Shown here one piece after another: positions 1 to 15,200 of a stretch of 64,000 nucleotides of DNA. Made by a program: the position numbers and the translations under genes. The notes under the pieces were generated by a model. The model was not told the origin of the DNA. It saw only the letters and a program-made list of their open reading frames with translations, and ran no database searches. Within the stretch, counting starts at the first letter, position 1. The number at the start of each line of letters is the position of its first letter. Location of the stretch: the NCBI RefSeq assembly GCF_964355755.1, contig NC_092680.1, positions 20,251,001 through 20,315,000 on the forward strand, given 5' to 3'. The stretch comes from Antedon mediterranea (Eukaryota; Echinodermata; Crinoidea; Comatulida; Antedonidae).

Positions 1-210
1 GTTACAATCAACATTATTAAGAATTAAACTGTGTAATCATCATTTGTGATTACTACTATATTAATTAATAAAAACATTTTAATTTAACAAAATATTGAAA
101 TTTGAAAAATAATGTTACACACCAATTTTTCTACTTTTACTTGTAGTATAGTATTAATGTCAATTTTTCATATATAAGTTTTTTTTTCTATTTATATTTG
201 TTTTTTATAG

Positions 211-3200
211 TTTATCTGGATGCCCACATAAGGACAAAATTCCCCAAAAATGTAAGTAAATTTAAAATGGATTTCAGTCAAACTGTTTAGTTGTTCATAC
301 TGTAGATTGCAAATTGAAAATGTTCCATTTTTGTTTAGTTGGTTGTTTAAACAAAGTTGCTCTGTACAAAATGAGTTGATATATTTTGTTCTAATTTTGC
401 TGGTTTCATATTTAATATTTTTGATGGCATCTTCATAGTTTGTTTATTTTAGAACAATTGAAAGATTTCATATGAATTAGACAGTATATTCGTATAAAGA
501 TTCTGAAAATTAAAACCATATTTGTAGATTACAATTTCTGTAAAAAAAAACTAAATCCTGATCCTGATGATCACATGGTCACTTTGACAAAATATAACAT
601 AATAATAATAAATTGTAAAATAAATATAAATGAATCATATTGGAAATGTTGAAGTAAGGTACTATATTTGTTTTCCTGTATTTTTCTTCCCTAAACATGT
701 AAAATCCTGATATTTCATCATATTTCCATTTTACTAGGTATAGATTTCCGTACAATGCTATCTTATTTTCTTCTTTTTGTTGTTAATGTTATTTGTTTAC
801 TATGTTATGATATTCCAAAATAAAAAAAAAATAATGAAATTAATATCTTAACATCATATTTCTAATTTACTAAAGTACGATGCTTTTTTTTCTGTTTTTA
901 ATTATGTTATTTATTCACAATGTTATGATATTCCAAAATAAAAAAAAAATAATGAAATTAATTTCTTAACATCATATTTCTAATTTACTAAAAGTATACA
1001 GTAGTTATCTGTACAATGCTTTTCTTTCTGTTAATAATGTTATTTATTTACAATGATATTCCAAAATAAAAAAGATTGAATGAAAATAAAATCTTTTTTT
1101 ACTATGTTTATTATTATTTTTCCTTATTACTTATGTATAATTGTTTTGTTAACTTATTATATATTGATTGTTTTACGAGTCTGTGATTACTGGTAATTTA
1201 TGAGTGGAAATAGGTTAACACTACGTTTTCTTCAGGCATTATTCTTAATTAGTTTTTCTTAAACACAGATCAGTCTTATTACTGTGTGAGGCATTTAGCT
1301 TTTTGAGTTATTAATGTATAATTTGTCATGGAATTTTTCACTTTTACACTAGCAAAATAGACTTGCGGAAACGACTATTAATTATTATAAATTACTAAAT
1401 CTTAATCCGTTAGATGCCATCTTAATCTTGTTTTTTAATTTTTCATTTTAAATCAGTTTTAAGTGTTTTTAATAAAAAATCAATTCAGTAAATTATTTTG
1501 AATTATTTACACCATGTTAATTTTTTATAACTAATATTTTGAAGTTGATTTTTGTTAACATGTTTTATTGTTTTATTCTTTGTTTTTCTTGTTGCACAGT
1601 ACTTCAGATCCACGATCAAGTGTTAAAGTAAGCATACATATATTTTTTTAATTAAATATTGAATTTTTGTTATTAATATATACAATATTTCAATGTTAAT
1701 ATTACAGGGGTTTTTGACTAAATATCTCCAGCCCATATACAAACAGTTTCACTTTCTGGGTAATTAAATAAAACCTAAACAAATCCAGAGTTTTGAATTT
1801 ACAAACCCTCCACCCCACGTTCCTTTTTCACCTAAATCAGGGAGATTCCCATTTTACGAGGAAAGTTACTTCATGTAAGATCTAAAGCTCTGTCTACACT
1901 ATCAAACTTTATGTGACAAAAAAAAAATGATGTGCCCATATATGGATATGATGATGTCATACAACTACCATATTTGGATATATCACTACCATATTTGTGC
2001 ACATCACACTTTTTTTAATCAAACAAGTTTGTTAGTGTAGACAGAGCTTTATATTGCAATGCTGTCTCGGTCAGGAGCTTGCGTTCTTATCATAATTCAC
2101 TACATCATCAATACTCAATACGCACTTCTCTTGTATATAGTTTTGATATCATGCACATCTTCATGTTTTATGAAATCAAGGTTTCTTCAAACACATTATG
2201 AAATGTTTATAAATTGATGAAACTACTTTATTCATGTTGTGTTAGTATAGTACCAACATCCTTGATGGTAAGTTGACAGCAGATTGAAATATTACCCATA
2301 ATGCCAAGAGCTAAATCTTTACCAAGATTCAAAAAGCAATTTCCTTTTCATACCAACTGTTGAGATAGTCCCTGATTGCTTAGCTTTCCATTAAAAATTG
2401 AGATGGAAACTGTATTCTAGACTTTTGTTTGGAATATATTTTGATCAAGTATTTTGTAGGCAGCAAATGAGCCAGTTGCGTCCTTCCTTGTTACTTGTAA
2501 TATATTGATTACTTTTACTTTTCTCTGTGTGGTACTAACTACTTTACATTCGCTGTTAAGTGATTTTGTCAAATCCAACATTTCTTTGTTATTGTTTAAA
2601 AATTTCGACTGACATTTGAAATTACTTCATCATGTTGTCTTCAATATCTTTTCTGCGATATTTAATCCATTTTAAATACGTGTACCAAATTAATAATTTA
2701 AGTAAATATCATTTAAAAGAAGCTTTTAAATTTATTGTTATTCTCTATATTCTTTGATTATTAAATTAATAAACATAACTTAATAAAAAAATAATTTTAC
2801 AAGTTATTCCTTTAGAAGTGTTTAAATTAATATTTCACAAACTTAATTGATCTACAAATTTTCCATACTTGTAAAATATTTATTTTCAGTATGGTATTAT
2901 ATGAAGTTAATATTATTTTTTTCATTTAAAAAGTAAAAATAATGACTATAATAGTTTACACAGAACAACGTATGGGCATGGTTTTCATGTATTAGATAAA
3001 ACTGCACAAATGTACAAAAAATTAAAAAAAATATATTATAACTTTCAAACAAACAAAAAACTTAAAAATAGATATACAATGATGAAAGCATTTATTTTCT
3101 GAGCTACAGCACTTTCTGAATTTGAATAATCTATAAAGAAACTTCTGACCAATCAGAGAGCAGCATAATAATGTTGCTATGATTCAAAAGTTTTGAAAGT

Positions 3201-6200
3201 TTGTGCACATGTAAAGAACCAACAGTCATTTAAACAACAGGGATCGGCTTTTTATTATTACAAAAAGTAAGTATTATTATAAATTTATTATGTGCTTTAA
3301 TGTAGGTATAACCTAACTTTATTAACAAATTAGTGTAGGCCTATTGGGAACATTAATTAGGAACCCTCAATGGTTGGTAGTTTATACAGCACCACTGAGT
3401 AACAGTCAGTAGTGTGGTGGCTGGCAATGCTAGTAAGCCAATGCACAGGCAGGCTGGAATAGCCCAGGCCTAGAAAAGTATAGCCTACTAGGTAGGCTAG
3501 GCTAGGCCTATTATTACTGATAGTGACTAGGCCTACACTAAATTAATTAATTAATTTTAATAAAGGGTGATGCTAGGCCTCTTCTTGCAGCTTTTATTTT
3601 GTTTTATTTTTCTATTTAATTCGTTAATTTAATGATTCTCTTTTTCCCACAATTCCAGATGGTTTCAGAAACTGTGAAAAGTTCAACTCAAGAAGGGTTA
3701 AACAAATCTAAGAAACCAAGAAGGATGTAATGCATTACTATTATTATTTGTTTTTTTGTTAAACTTAAATCTTTAAATAAAAAAATACTTACTTTATACT
3801 GGGCCTACATATTTCAAATAGACTGGCTATACTATAGGCCTTGCTAAATAAATAAAATGTTTTATAAACATTAAAGATTTGAATATAATAATATTTTATA
3901 GGCTACTTTATTCTAAACAATGATGACTAATTCGGTGTTTTATTTCATTTCTTTGAAACAATTATTTTATAATATGTTAAAGTTTTTAAGAAATGTGTAT
4001 GTTTTACCTGCTGAAGATGGAATACATTTCACAATTGACCTACCACTAAGTAATTAAACGATTTTTTTTAGTACAGTTGTATAATTCTAATCAAGAGGTT
4101 AACCTATTAAAAAGCACATTTATTAATTGTATTTATTGAAGACAAGTATGAGTAAAGATGGTTGTACTGAATACCATATAGTCCTTTAGCTTAAAGATGT
4201 ATTGTCCCCCTAAAAAAATAATTCTTGACAACATTTTTTGTTGAAATGCAATTTTAATATAACATAATAGTTAGCCACTTTGACCAAAAATTGGATTGAA
4301 AAAAATGTATTTACATGAAAAAAAACTGTAATTTAAAGCAAAAAAATGGTCAAATTAGCTGCCAGCCAATGGGTATTTGGTTGAATATAACCATTTATTT
4401 TGTCATTTTATAAGTGAAAACATTATTTTTTTTGGTTTTTTTTTCTACTGAAGTGATTAACTTGATTAAAACTACAATATAACATATTTAAAGTCTGATA
4501 TAATTAATCTTCATTTTTCATCTTTTTGAGGGACAATACATCTTTAAGTTATAACAATATTCCATTATTATGAGCTTTAATTTCCCCCTATGTTGTTATT
4601 TCAACAAAAGATGATGACGATGTTCTATAAATAAAGCCTTCGATTCCGTAACAGAAGTAAATTAATATCTAGTTCATTTTTGTTTGGTCATTAATCAGCG
4701 TTTTGAGAACTTGTTTCTCCAATAAACCTGTCACTCCCATCGCAATATTATTGCTCGCAAATTTCATGTATTAATGCCCATTGAAATAATGTAATAGTCA
4801 ATGCATAGGAAACAAAGTGAAACATATTGAAATTTATTTTAATGATGAATGAATATTCCTCATTTAAAATCAATAAAATAAAACTCTTTTGTAAGTGTGA
4901 TCCTGATTGTTGAAACAAGGCTCAGGGACCAGCAAGAAAACTTAGAAACTATCTGAAATACAACTGGAGTAGTTGATAAACAAGTTTATTCCTGGGATCT
5001 CCTTAAAATTCTTGCCAAGTTGTTTTTACTGATCCAATCAACATAATTAGCTATACTCAATCAACCAATCAGAATGCTGGATTACATCCCACCTGTTCAT
5101 GGAACTTTAATATCCCAGAATTTTCAAAGGCAATAATCGCAAGTAAGAGAATTGAAGATAATATATGTAATAAGTTTCGCTTGAGATGTTTTGAGTTTTC
5201 ATTTACAAATTGGCGGATGCATTTCGTTGATTTCCGTTAAATTATTCAATATAATTATGAATTGTAAATGTAAAAGGAAGACATTTATGATTAATATTGA
5301 TAGAAAATGATTAACTTGCTCATTATATTATTAATTAAATGTGTATCTCTTACGTTTCTCTTTCTTCCTATTAAGTAATATTTTATTACGAATTATACTT
5401 ATAGTGTGGTTTTTAAACAATATTATTTCTATCTATTATTATTAATTTTAATAGTATGAACCAAAAAAATATACATACCAAAGTGTGATACACTTACTAA
5501 AATTTAATCAATTCCAAAAGTGTTTTTGCTACCTACACCATCCAGTTGACTATTATGCCTAATAATAATGTCTATTACGTGCCTAGCTTACCTGGATAAA
5601 CCGATAAATGCCATATTTCTCCTCGAAGAGCGAGATATACTTGAAAAGTAGAAAATTCATTGAACACCCCTTTCTCTAAATGGTACAGTCCACAAACCTC
5701 AAGTGGGAACATCCCTACAATTCACCATCATCATTTCTTTTTTCGAGACATGAAATAATAATAATATTTACCGTAATAGAGGAATTATTTTTATAGTTGT
5801 AGTCTACATCTCTCAAAATTTTGGTGCCAATTTTGGAAAAAGTTTCAGAGCTTTTCATCCTTAGATTTTAATCACATACACAAATATTATGTCTTATCAA
5901 CAAGGTTGATATTCTAGCTAGTCTATGTGACTTTTCAATGATTAACCTACCAAAATGAAATATACATAAGGAAAGAATAAAAATATTGCCAGATTTTCAT
6001 TTTTTACTGTCAATATTGGTATTATTTATTTAAAAAAATAAAGATGATGTAAATAAAATAGATATGACTTAAATCTACATCAAAAGTTATATAAATAACA
6101 GCATCATTTTTAATAATGAAGAGGAAAATGGTGCATAGGTGATTGTTTTAAGGCAATGGTGCGGGCAAAGGGATTAACAAAAGTTAACAGTATCCACTTT

Positions 6201-9200
6201 TTTAATGATAAATAACACAAATGAATGTTAATAAGTTTGATTAGTTGGCAGGTGGAAGTGACAAGTTGTTGCGTCATTTACACCTGTACTCTAGCTGGTG
6301 GCTATAATTCTACTAATTGGATAGTATTGGTTGTAATGTATAAAATGAGTGTTCATTAATGCTGTCTTAACAGTTTGCTTCGGGCCTAATGCTCTGTCTT
6401 CACTATCAAACTTGTGACATGTGATAAAATGTGATGTGTCCATATATGGACATGATGATGTCATATCACTACCAATTATTTGGGCACATCACACTTTTTT
6501 TTGTCAAAATAGTTTGATAGTGTAGACAGAGCTTTACAATACAGTTAGGTTTCACAATCTTGTTCAAGTATAATAACTACCTATATTAACAAAATTACAT
6601 TTTGATACACCAAATATTCAACATTAAAAGCTTTACCTAACAGCATACAGACTATTTGTTCATTCATGGTACCCTGGTTGTGTGTTTTTGCGTAAGGACA
6701 CAAGCACCTACTAGCGAAACTTACCTGCAGGCTGGCTAAAACCATTTTAATAAACAATTCTTAAGCTCTATCTACACTAGTTGGACAAAAAAAGTGTAAT
6801 GTGCCTAAATATGATAGTGATAATGATATGCTAAAATAAGGTAGTGATATGACATCATCATGTCCATATATGGGCGCATCACATTTTGTTGTCACATAAA
6901 GTTTGATAGTGTAGACATGGCTTTAAACATATCACATCACAGACCTATTGGTGCTGATTATGTTCAAAAGTCAATTTAGACAAAATGTGAATCAATTTTT
7001 CAGACTTTATATTACTTTATTATAGAATGTGATATTTTAATTTAAATAAAATATACGTTGAATAAAATTTAATTTGAAATAAAGATGAGCAAAACTATTT
7101 TAATGCATACTTGTAACTTAATAACATTATTTAGATATAATATGTTTATTTGTATAATTTTCTGTTTCTTTCAGATGCCCAACGCCTGGTTGTACTGGCA
7201 AAGGTCATGTAAATAGTAACAGAAATTCACACAGAAGGTGAGCTCACAAATTAAAATAATTATAACGTCTGTTACTTGAAAACTTTGGTTACATTCAAAC
7301 ATAGATTTTGCTGGTTTATGTTATTACACTAGTGACCCTTTTTTGTGCTGTATCTTTAATATTATTTTTGCCTGTTCTGTAAGTTGTGTACATCAATCAT
7401 TGTGTGTGCCAGATTTATCTGTACCAGTTTCTTTGAGCTGTACCAGTTAAATCGTACTAGTTTTCTTCAGAGAAAAACACCAGTTATTGTATTCCGTATC
7501 AGTTATACCATCATACTGATCACATACACATAGCGGTAACTGTGTTCTGTACTGCTTTTTCAGTTCTTTTTACCATTGAGTTAGTCTGTATGGAACTAGT
7601 TATGTGATCATCTGTGTGTATCATGTTTCCATGGTAATCAGGTACTATCACAACTTGATGATTTGTATACAGGAGCATTCATTCAGTCCTAGTTTATTTA
7701 GCATATCGTCTTACAACTAGAATGTCATAAACACACAAACCCCTCAGTTTGTTAACATTTATGAATCAGAGAATGCAATTTGTATCTTTATTTTATGTTA
7801 TCATTTTGCAATTTGATATTAAGTTGTGTTTTTTAATCTTGAAAATGTAAACCAAAGCATATATTGAATGCATTACATTTCTTTTGTGTTCTTGTTTCTT
7901 TCTAGTTTGTCTGGCTGTCCAATTGCAGCTGCAGAGAAGACTACTAAAGGATCTCGAGATAGTGGCTTGACAGCGGCTCAAGCTCTTGCTCAGAGCAGGG
8001 CTCAAGTTAACAGGTTAGTCGCTTACTAATGCAACATTAGGCCTACCTGACAGAACTAAAGCAAAAAGGATCGTGGCTTACCCAAACCAGGTTTTCAGAA
8101 CTAATTTCATTTCTTTAAACTAAGTCTTCTATAACTTGTAGTGGAGCTGATCTCATAAATGGAGCTGTATCTTTCATAGAATGTAATGTCCAACGTTCAA
8201 GCCTGACCAGTGCCAAGGCTGTAACTTCTACCAATATCCAGGGGGTAAGCCTGACCAGTGCCAAGGCTGTAACTTCTACCAATATCCAGGGGGTAAGCCT
8301 GACCAGTGCCAAGGCTGTAACTTCTACCAATATCCAGGGGGTAAGCCTGACCAGTGCTAGGCTTGAACTCATAACTGTTTCTATTAACTCTCTAAATCTC
8401 AATCAGTTTATACGCTGTAATTGGCCAGCTATGTGTATAAAATAAAAAATATAAAAAATAACAAAATTTGTTTCCATTTTAGGCCAACTGGAATGTGTTT
8501 TGTAAAGCAAGATGTTCCATCCCAGGGATACGTTCCCCTTTTACAGCGAAGCAACTTGGACTACATGTACGATGGGCCTAGCCATACATTCCAGAGCACA
8601 GCTCACAAACGTATTGCACCAAAAATCATCAGTCCTGACATACCACCAGTTAAACGTTTGCCTCTACCGAGTGACTATGAAAAAAGTAAAGTTGACAATA
8701 CGATTAATTCATCGGCTGCACATCTTGCAGCTTCCGCAATAAACCTTTCGATCCGTGCGCCACGTATGGATACGGTTTACAACAACCAATCGGCTCCTTC
8801 CCCTCCTCAGGTTCAATCTCAACCTATCGTATCGGTACCGTCCCCTATTATCCATCACCAACCTCAAGTATCTCAACCACCTCAACCGTCAACGCATCAG
8901 ATACCCGTACCGCAACCAACAAGTCACGAAGTAATGAAACTCGATTCAAATGGCACGCTTGATCTGAGCATGAGAACCACGTCCACTGTGAAACATTCCG
9001 AGCCACATAGGTCGTTGACCTCGATGGCACCAAGCGTTCAACAACCGACCTACTCAAGCCCACCAACGCTTCTGACCATTCCAAGAACGTATGAACACTC
9101 ACCGAATCTTAACGAACAACCTCAACAAAGTCTGCCCTTGTCACAAACATGGTATCCACCTCCTGTGCAAAACAATGATGAAAGGTAAGACATATACAAT

Positions 9201-12200
9201 AATTCACCTTCTACTAACATTATTGTTTTACAGATTACTAATTAAACCAACTTATTTATCAAACGTACTCAAATTTCTTGACTAATTTGATTCAAACTCT
9301 TTACTGACTAACAAAAAAAACTACCGGTATACAGTTTTCTGATTAACAAACCCCATTTAAAGAACTTTGTATAGCAATTATTAACAAAATATTTTCATTA
9401 TCACTAACATTAACAATGACTAATCAACTGCTGTAGACTAACAAATACACCTTGCATGATGACATAATGTAAACAATACATATTATTACTATATTATTAA
9501 GGATGTTTTTAACAGTAGAAACAGAGTTTTCACTTACAAGGTACAGAAGTATTAACATAAGAACCATAAACTAGTTCTAACTAAAATCTATGTTTGCAAT
9601 TGATTCTTTTTTCTGTGTTGTCAATATTGTTTTTGTCGTTTATACTTTTTGTGTTGAATGCTATTGTTTTTTTATAAGTGTTTCTTTCTGTATAACTTTC
9701 CCTTAAACTGTTTCATATCAGGTTAATGATTATAATTGAATAATTTTTCATACTAATTTTCATTAAAACCATCTTGCACTTTTATCTTGCTGTGCGGCAT
9801 TGGATTATTCAGTTACGCTGCTGCTATGTCCCACAAGTTTCCTCTTTATCAGCCTCCTCCTCCTCCATCGTTTCATAAACAACCTTACCCTGACCCTCAA
9901 AAGCGGGATCACCTAAGGTAGGCTATCACGTTGGTGGTTTATGTAAGGTGTTGTTATTTGTTCTTGGTGTTTTGTAGGGTTATGGTGATATGGTGTATTC
10001 TTGTAGTAACTTGTTAGCTATGTTTTGCATGCATGTGTTTTGTTATTATTACACTTTTTTAATGCCTTTCAAGTACTGTATATTTAAAGTTCTTTCCCAT
10101 TAGTTTATTGAAAATATATTATTTTAAATGTCGAGATAATTATTGTTTTTCTTGCATGTTTGTAGTAAACATTATGATAAGGATACAACTGGTTAATAAC
10201 ACCATTATTTTTTGACAAATATTTTGGTGATGTGTGTCACTTAAATATTCGTTTTTAATAAGAAAATTATTATTTTGTTAAAAAATGGTACCCATACCCT
10301 CAACATTGTCAATTTCTCAGTAATTTGCCTTTGGATTTAAATGGAGCCTTGCTTGTTTTATTCTTTTGTTTCACAAGATATTTCATCTTTTCTTTGCTTC
10401 TATTTAACTGTGTAAAACCTTTTTTTTTAATTCAATATTATTATTAGGACTGTTAGTAATTTGTGGTGCATGTTTGAGGTTTAATAGGTTTTTGTACATT
10501 GCATGTTTTTTTATATTTTTCTGTACAACCTACAATTAAAATATTTGGAATTTCTTACATCTGAAATTGTTGTACAATTTTCTTAAGTATGATCTTGTTA
10601 TCATAACCTTAATACATATTTGTCAAATTGTTCACACCTTACCCATAGATTATTGTAAATATTTTATTTTATAAATATTGAATATACAACTACTTTCATC
10701 TCTTCATCTTTTTAATTTACTTTGGCTTTATTACATTTTTGTTGGAACTTTATAAATTTGCTGCAATTATTAAAAAAAAAAAACATCATATAAATTTTTT
10801 GATTGAATATATTATATTTCATTCTTAATTTTATTTTTGTAATGAATTTAATTTTATTCTATAACCCTTTTCATTTCATTCATAAACTACTGTACATAGT
10901 TTCCTATTGCTGATATCAAAAGATAATTTCATGCTATAGTATCAGGGAGGTGTAATTACCTCCCTGATACTAGTACAGTATCTTTAAATTGTAAATTTAT
11001 AATTCTATAGTAATAAATTGGCTTTTTCAGTTATTGCTATTGCATCCATTGAATAACTATCCTCTTCTGATGTTGTGACTCGTGTATGTTGATATTAAAC
11101 TACAACAATCAATATTAACTTATTTCAATGTACACTTGGCTAGTTCTCGTCGGCAAACTTGTAAATTAACGTTAACTTATTTGTTTTGCACAGCTGTCCA
11201 ACGCCAGGATGCGACGGCTCGGGTCATGTGACCGGTAACTATTCTTCTCATCGGAGGTACATACATTTCAAATAGAATTTACGTGTGTTATAGGTCATAG
11301 GTTAATCAATAGAAAGTGATTGTTTTATTTGATAATGAAACAGTTATTTTTGTTAATTAGGCATAGAGTTGTGTAATTAAGTATTACTTAATTAATGACC
11401 TATAATGGTTTTTGTGGTGTACTGTATGTTTTAAGGTCATCTAGTTATAATGGGGATACACATTTATTTTTGAGTTTTTAGAATATATATTCAGTAAGGA
11501 GTAGACAAGATTATTCATTTAAATTACTATTATAATTTAACTGTTTGTGTATCAATTTATTTGCCAGACTTGTGTCTGTTGAGAGCTAGCACAGTGTAGT
11601 AGTATGCAATTGTACTTGTTTCAAATGGATAGGAGAACTAAATCTATGTGAATATATATCTAAAGCTCTGTCTACACTATCAAATATTATGTGACAACAA
11701 AAAATGTGATGTGCCCATACGATGATGTCATATCACTACATATTTGGGCACATACCATATTTGGGCACATCACAAACTAGTTTGATAGTGTAGACAGAGT
11801 TTAAGTTATAAAGCACACATTGACCTATCAGTGGACTATGACCTATACCTGGTTTTAGTAACTGTTGTTAATCCAATCAAAAATAAACCATACTACTTTT
11901 ATAATACTAATTTATTGCAAAATACTGAAACTGAATAACAAATGCACTTCTAATCATCTAACACTTTCTACTTTAGTAATTTAAATTAATACTTTTAAAC
12001 TTTACATCACTTTCATTCGTTCCCATAACATATTATTAATTACTAATAACAGGATTCTGAGGTTTATACAATTTGTGCATATTTCATATTTTGTGTTGTT
12101 GTAAATAGTTTAATATGCTATTGTTTGTTCTTGTACAGCTTATCTGGTTGTCCAAACGCAGACAAGTCTCAAATAGTGCAAGGGTCGCAAGATCTACGGT

Positions 12201-15200
12201 AAGCAAAAAAGCATTAATTGCAACTTGCATGTGTAGGACATGCAGCTAATAATAACATGAGGATGTTGGCATCTATGCATTGCTTGCCATCCATGCATTG
12301 CTTTAATAGGAAACAAACATACTACTAACAGAACCACCTGATTCTCTGTATGTTAAGGTTAGGTTACTTGGCCTATGATACAGCCATGTGATGTATGTGA
12401 CACTGTATCGTAGAATTTTCCTACGATACTGTAAAATTATCCTTATGGCCTATGATACAGGCATAATATGTGATATGTATGTGATGCCATATCACAGAAT
12501 TTGCCTATACCACTATACTGTAAAATTAGCTGTATGGCCTATGATACAGGCATATTATTGATATATATGTGAGACTGTATCATAGAAGTTGTCTATGATA
12601 CGGTACATAAATTATCGATACAGTACCGAGAATCTGCTGACAGAACATATTGAGAATGATGGGAGTGAAAACTTTGGCTTACTCCATTAACTGACAAAAA
12701 TACAGTTTTATTGGTTATATTTTTATAGATCATATCTGTATTCACATGTGATGGTCATACTTTTTGCGATGAAATTTATTCTACAACTAAACACAAATGA
12801 ATCAATATTATTTGTGAGATCATGTGTTTAGTCAGATTGGTAAAAACATTTCTAGTGAATTATAAAATATTTACATATTGAATAATTGTAAGTAAATTGT
12901 TAAATTCATTCATAATCCTCACTTCTGTTCACTCTAATATTCTGTGTGTGCAAATGTTACAATATACAGGTACAATACTATGATACCTGCACAGTCTAAT
13001 GCTAATCCATAACACTATGTGACATGTGTAAATTTACTAGGTGTCCCACAATTGGTTGTGATGGCTCTGGCCACGTGACCGGCAATTACTCGTCTCATCG
13101 CAGCCTCTCTGGCTGTCCACGAGCCAAAAAGAAGGGTCTTTCACCGGTTAAGAAAGAAGGAAGCGCTGAAGAAGATGAACTACTTATCAAGTGAGTTGAC
13201 GTGTGCTTATTGGGGCATGTAAATATACCCTGCCTGCATCTTGGCATGTTGCTGTATTTTGTATACTAAAATATTAAAGCAAAAGAAAAAATATGTTGCC
13301 ATTATAATATCCAAGCTATTGCAGTATATTCCATGCAACCCAATTGCCTCGTTGTTTGTCATTTCTATGTGGGAGGAAGAAGGGGTTTTGGTGCAATCAT
13401 GTATGCACCTGTTGTTAATGAATATTTAAAACGCTCATAACTATCACCGTCATCAATGTTCATACATTATCCAGTTAAACCATTTGTTATAATAATACGT
13501 CATCAGTTTGTTATTACATAATAATTATTACTAATGCTAACAATATCAATCACAAACTACTAAAAATAATAATTGAAAAGACATTCCATTTATAGTTTAG
13601 GGGTGTTTTGGTATCAGGATTGACTATAAATAAGTCATAAATAAGTTATATTTCTTTTTTCTAAAATTCTTTAGTTTAGTTCTGTATTTCTTTGTCTTTT
13701 AAAATCTTTGCTAGGTGCCCTATTCCAGGCTGCGATGGCACTGGTCATATCACGGGCAAGTATGCGTCACATCGTAGCGCGTCAGGTTGCCCGAATGCGG
13801 CTCGGGCTGGCTACAACGGCCCCCAACAGTCTGTACCTAAGGATAATATAGCTAATTACATGCTTCTGGAAAATAATGAGAATGTGGCACCCTTGTCAAT
13901 TCCAAAACGAACGATGAAGATTGAACCAACGATGAAGTAAGTAGAGTAGGGATTTGAATGTAGCTAATAGGATCTTCCTACTTCCACTCAACGGTTTTAT
14001 GTTACGTACTTTTTACAAATTAGTTATTATGTCAATAATCGTTAAAACAAGACTAACAACAATTCACCATATCGCATAATCCCCCCATAAAGCTTTGCTT
14101 TGGTTGCCATACAGGTTTCAGACACTTGTGAGACAACCATTGCAATGCTAGCAACCTCAGCTACTATTATAATACATCCCATATTTTGCTCCCTCGCTGG
14201 CTATGCGATATGGCGAATTCTACGAATCCCCCACTGCCTTTGGTTCCTGGACAATGAAGTCATTGTCCTCTGGGGTATTGTGTGACAATTTATGTATTGT
14301 AAGTGATGCTAATGTATCATTAAATATATAACAAAATTAAACAATTTTAGAAAAAAGAAATATTTTTGCAATTCCATATTCTAATTTTTAAAAACGACTA
14401 ACTATCTATCTATCAAAGTAATGAGTGATTGTAGCATTTAATGCAATGAAAAATAATATATACGATAAAAGACATTTATTTCACATCAAAATTTTCATTA
14501 ATTAATGACTTTTCCATCCAAATTATGAAAAGAAAGATTCCCAAAGTGAGATGATCCATGTAGGTGTGCGGCTTTTGAAATCATCTATTGTATTAATGTT
14601 GAAGTTTTAAAACAAAAATAATTCTGTATTCAGTATTTGATTAATAACAAAATGTATATGCATGATTCCGCATGTATGTTAGTTGCTTTTGATTTTCCTT
14701 CCATTGTGGTAACAGAAAAAAACAAACAAAATATGTTTATTCGCAGGGATATGAAAATACTACTAAATGTCGCAATCTTTAGAATTAGCTCTACTAAATA
14801 CTGTATGTCAAAGCATGTAGAAAAAATGATTACTTGTGATGAGCATACAACATCCTAACACATTTAGTAACATTCTAACTAAAATAGAAGAAAAATGTTT
14901 AATGTAATAATATTTTGTATTTTGTTATATCATTTGTTCCAACAATCGTCCGTATCAGAGGGAAAATGGATAAAACATGGATAGCTGACCAATATCCCTT
15001 CCACCAGATATAGCCAACTAATTCTTTATATTTGTCTGTGCTATCATGATGTGTAATAACAACAATAAAATCATTTTTGTGATGCCTTGCTTGTTTTTGT
15101 TTATGATTGATAAAAACCAATCAGTGTTGAAAAAGTTTATGTACACAAACTTGACAATATGATGTGTACATAAATATGGTTCACACACAATCTTATACTA

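Noticed and set aside
3659-3726. ATG directly after an acceptor as the true gene start
   Set aside because: Upstream exons 211-251 and 1608-1627 join to it in phase and supply family-typical finger sequence, so it reads best as an internal Met. An alternative start is not excluded.
8115-8402. Minus-strand open frame with repeated [15 protein letters not shown] peptide
   Set aside because: It is the translation of the 48-bp minisatellite within a SINE in an intron; no splice context or similarity.
8421-8482. ATG at 8423 as the start of a separate protein
   Set aside because: It lies in intron upstream of a clear acceptor (8481-8482). The frame continues from exon 7906-8013 in phase 2 into the MYT1 domain.
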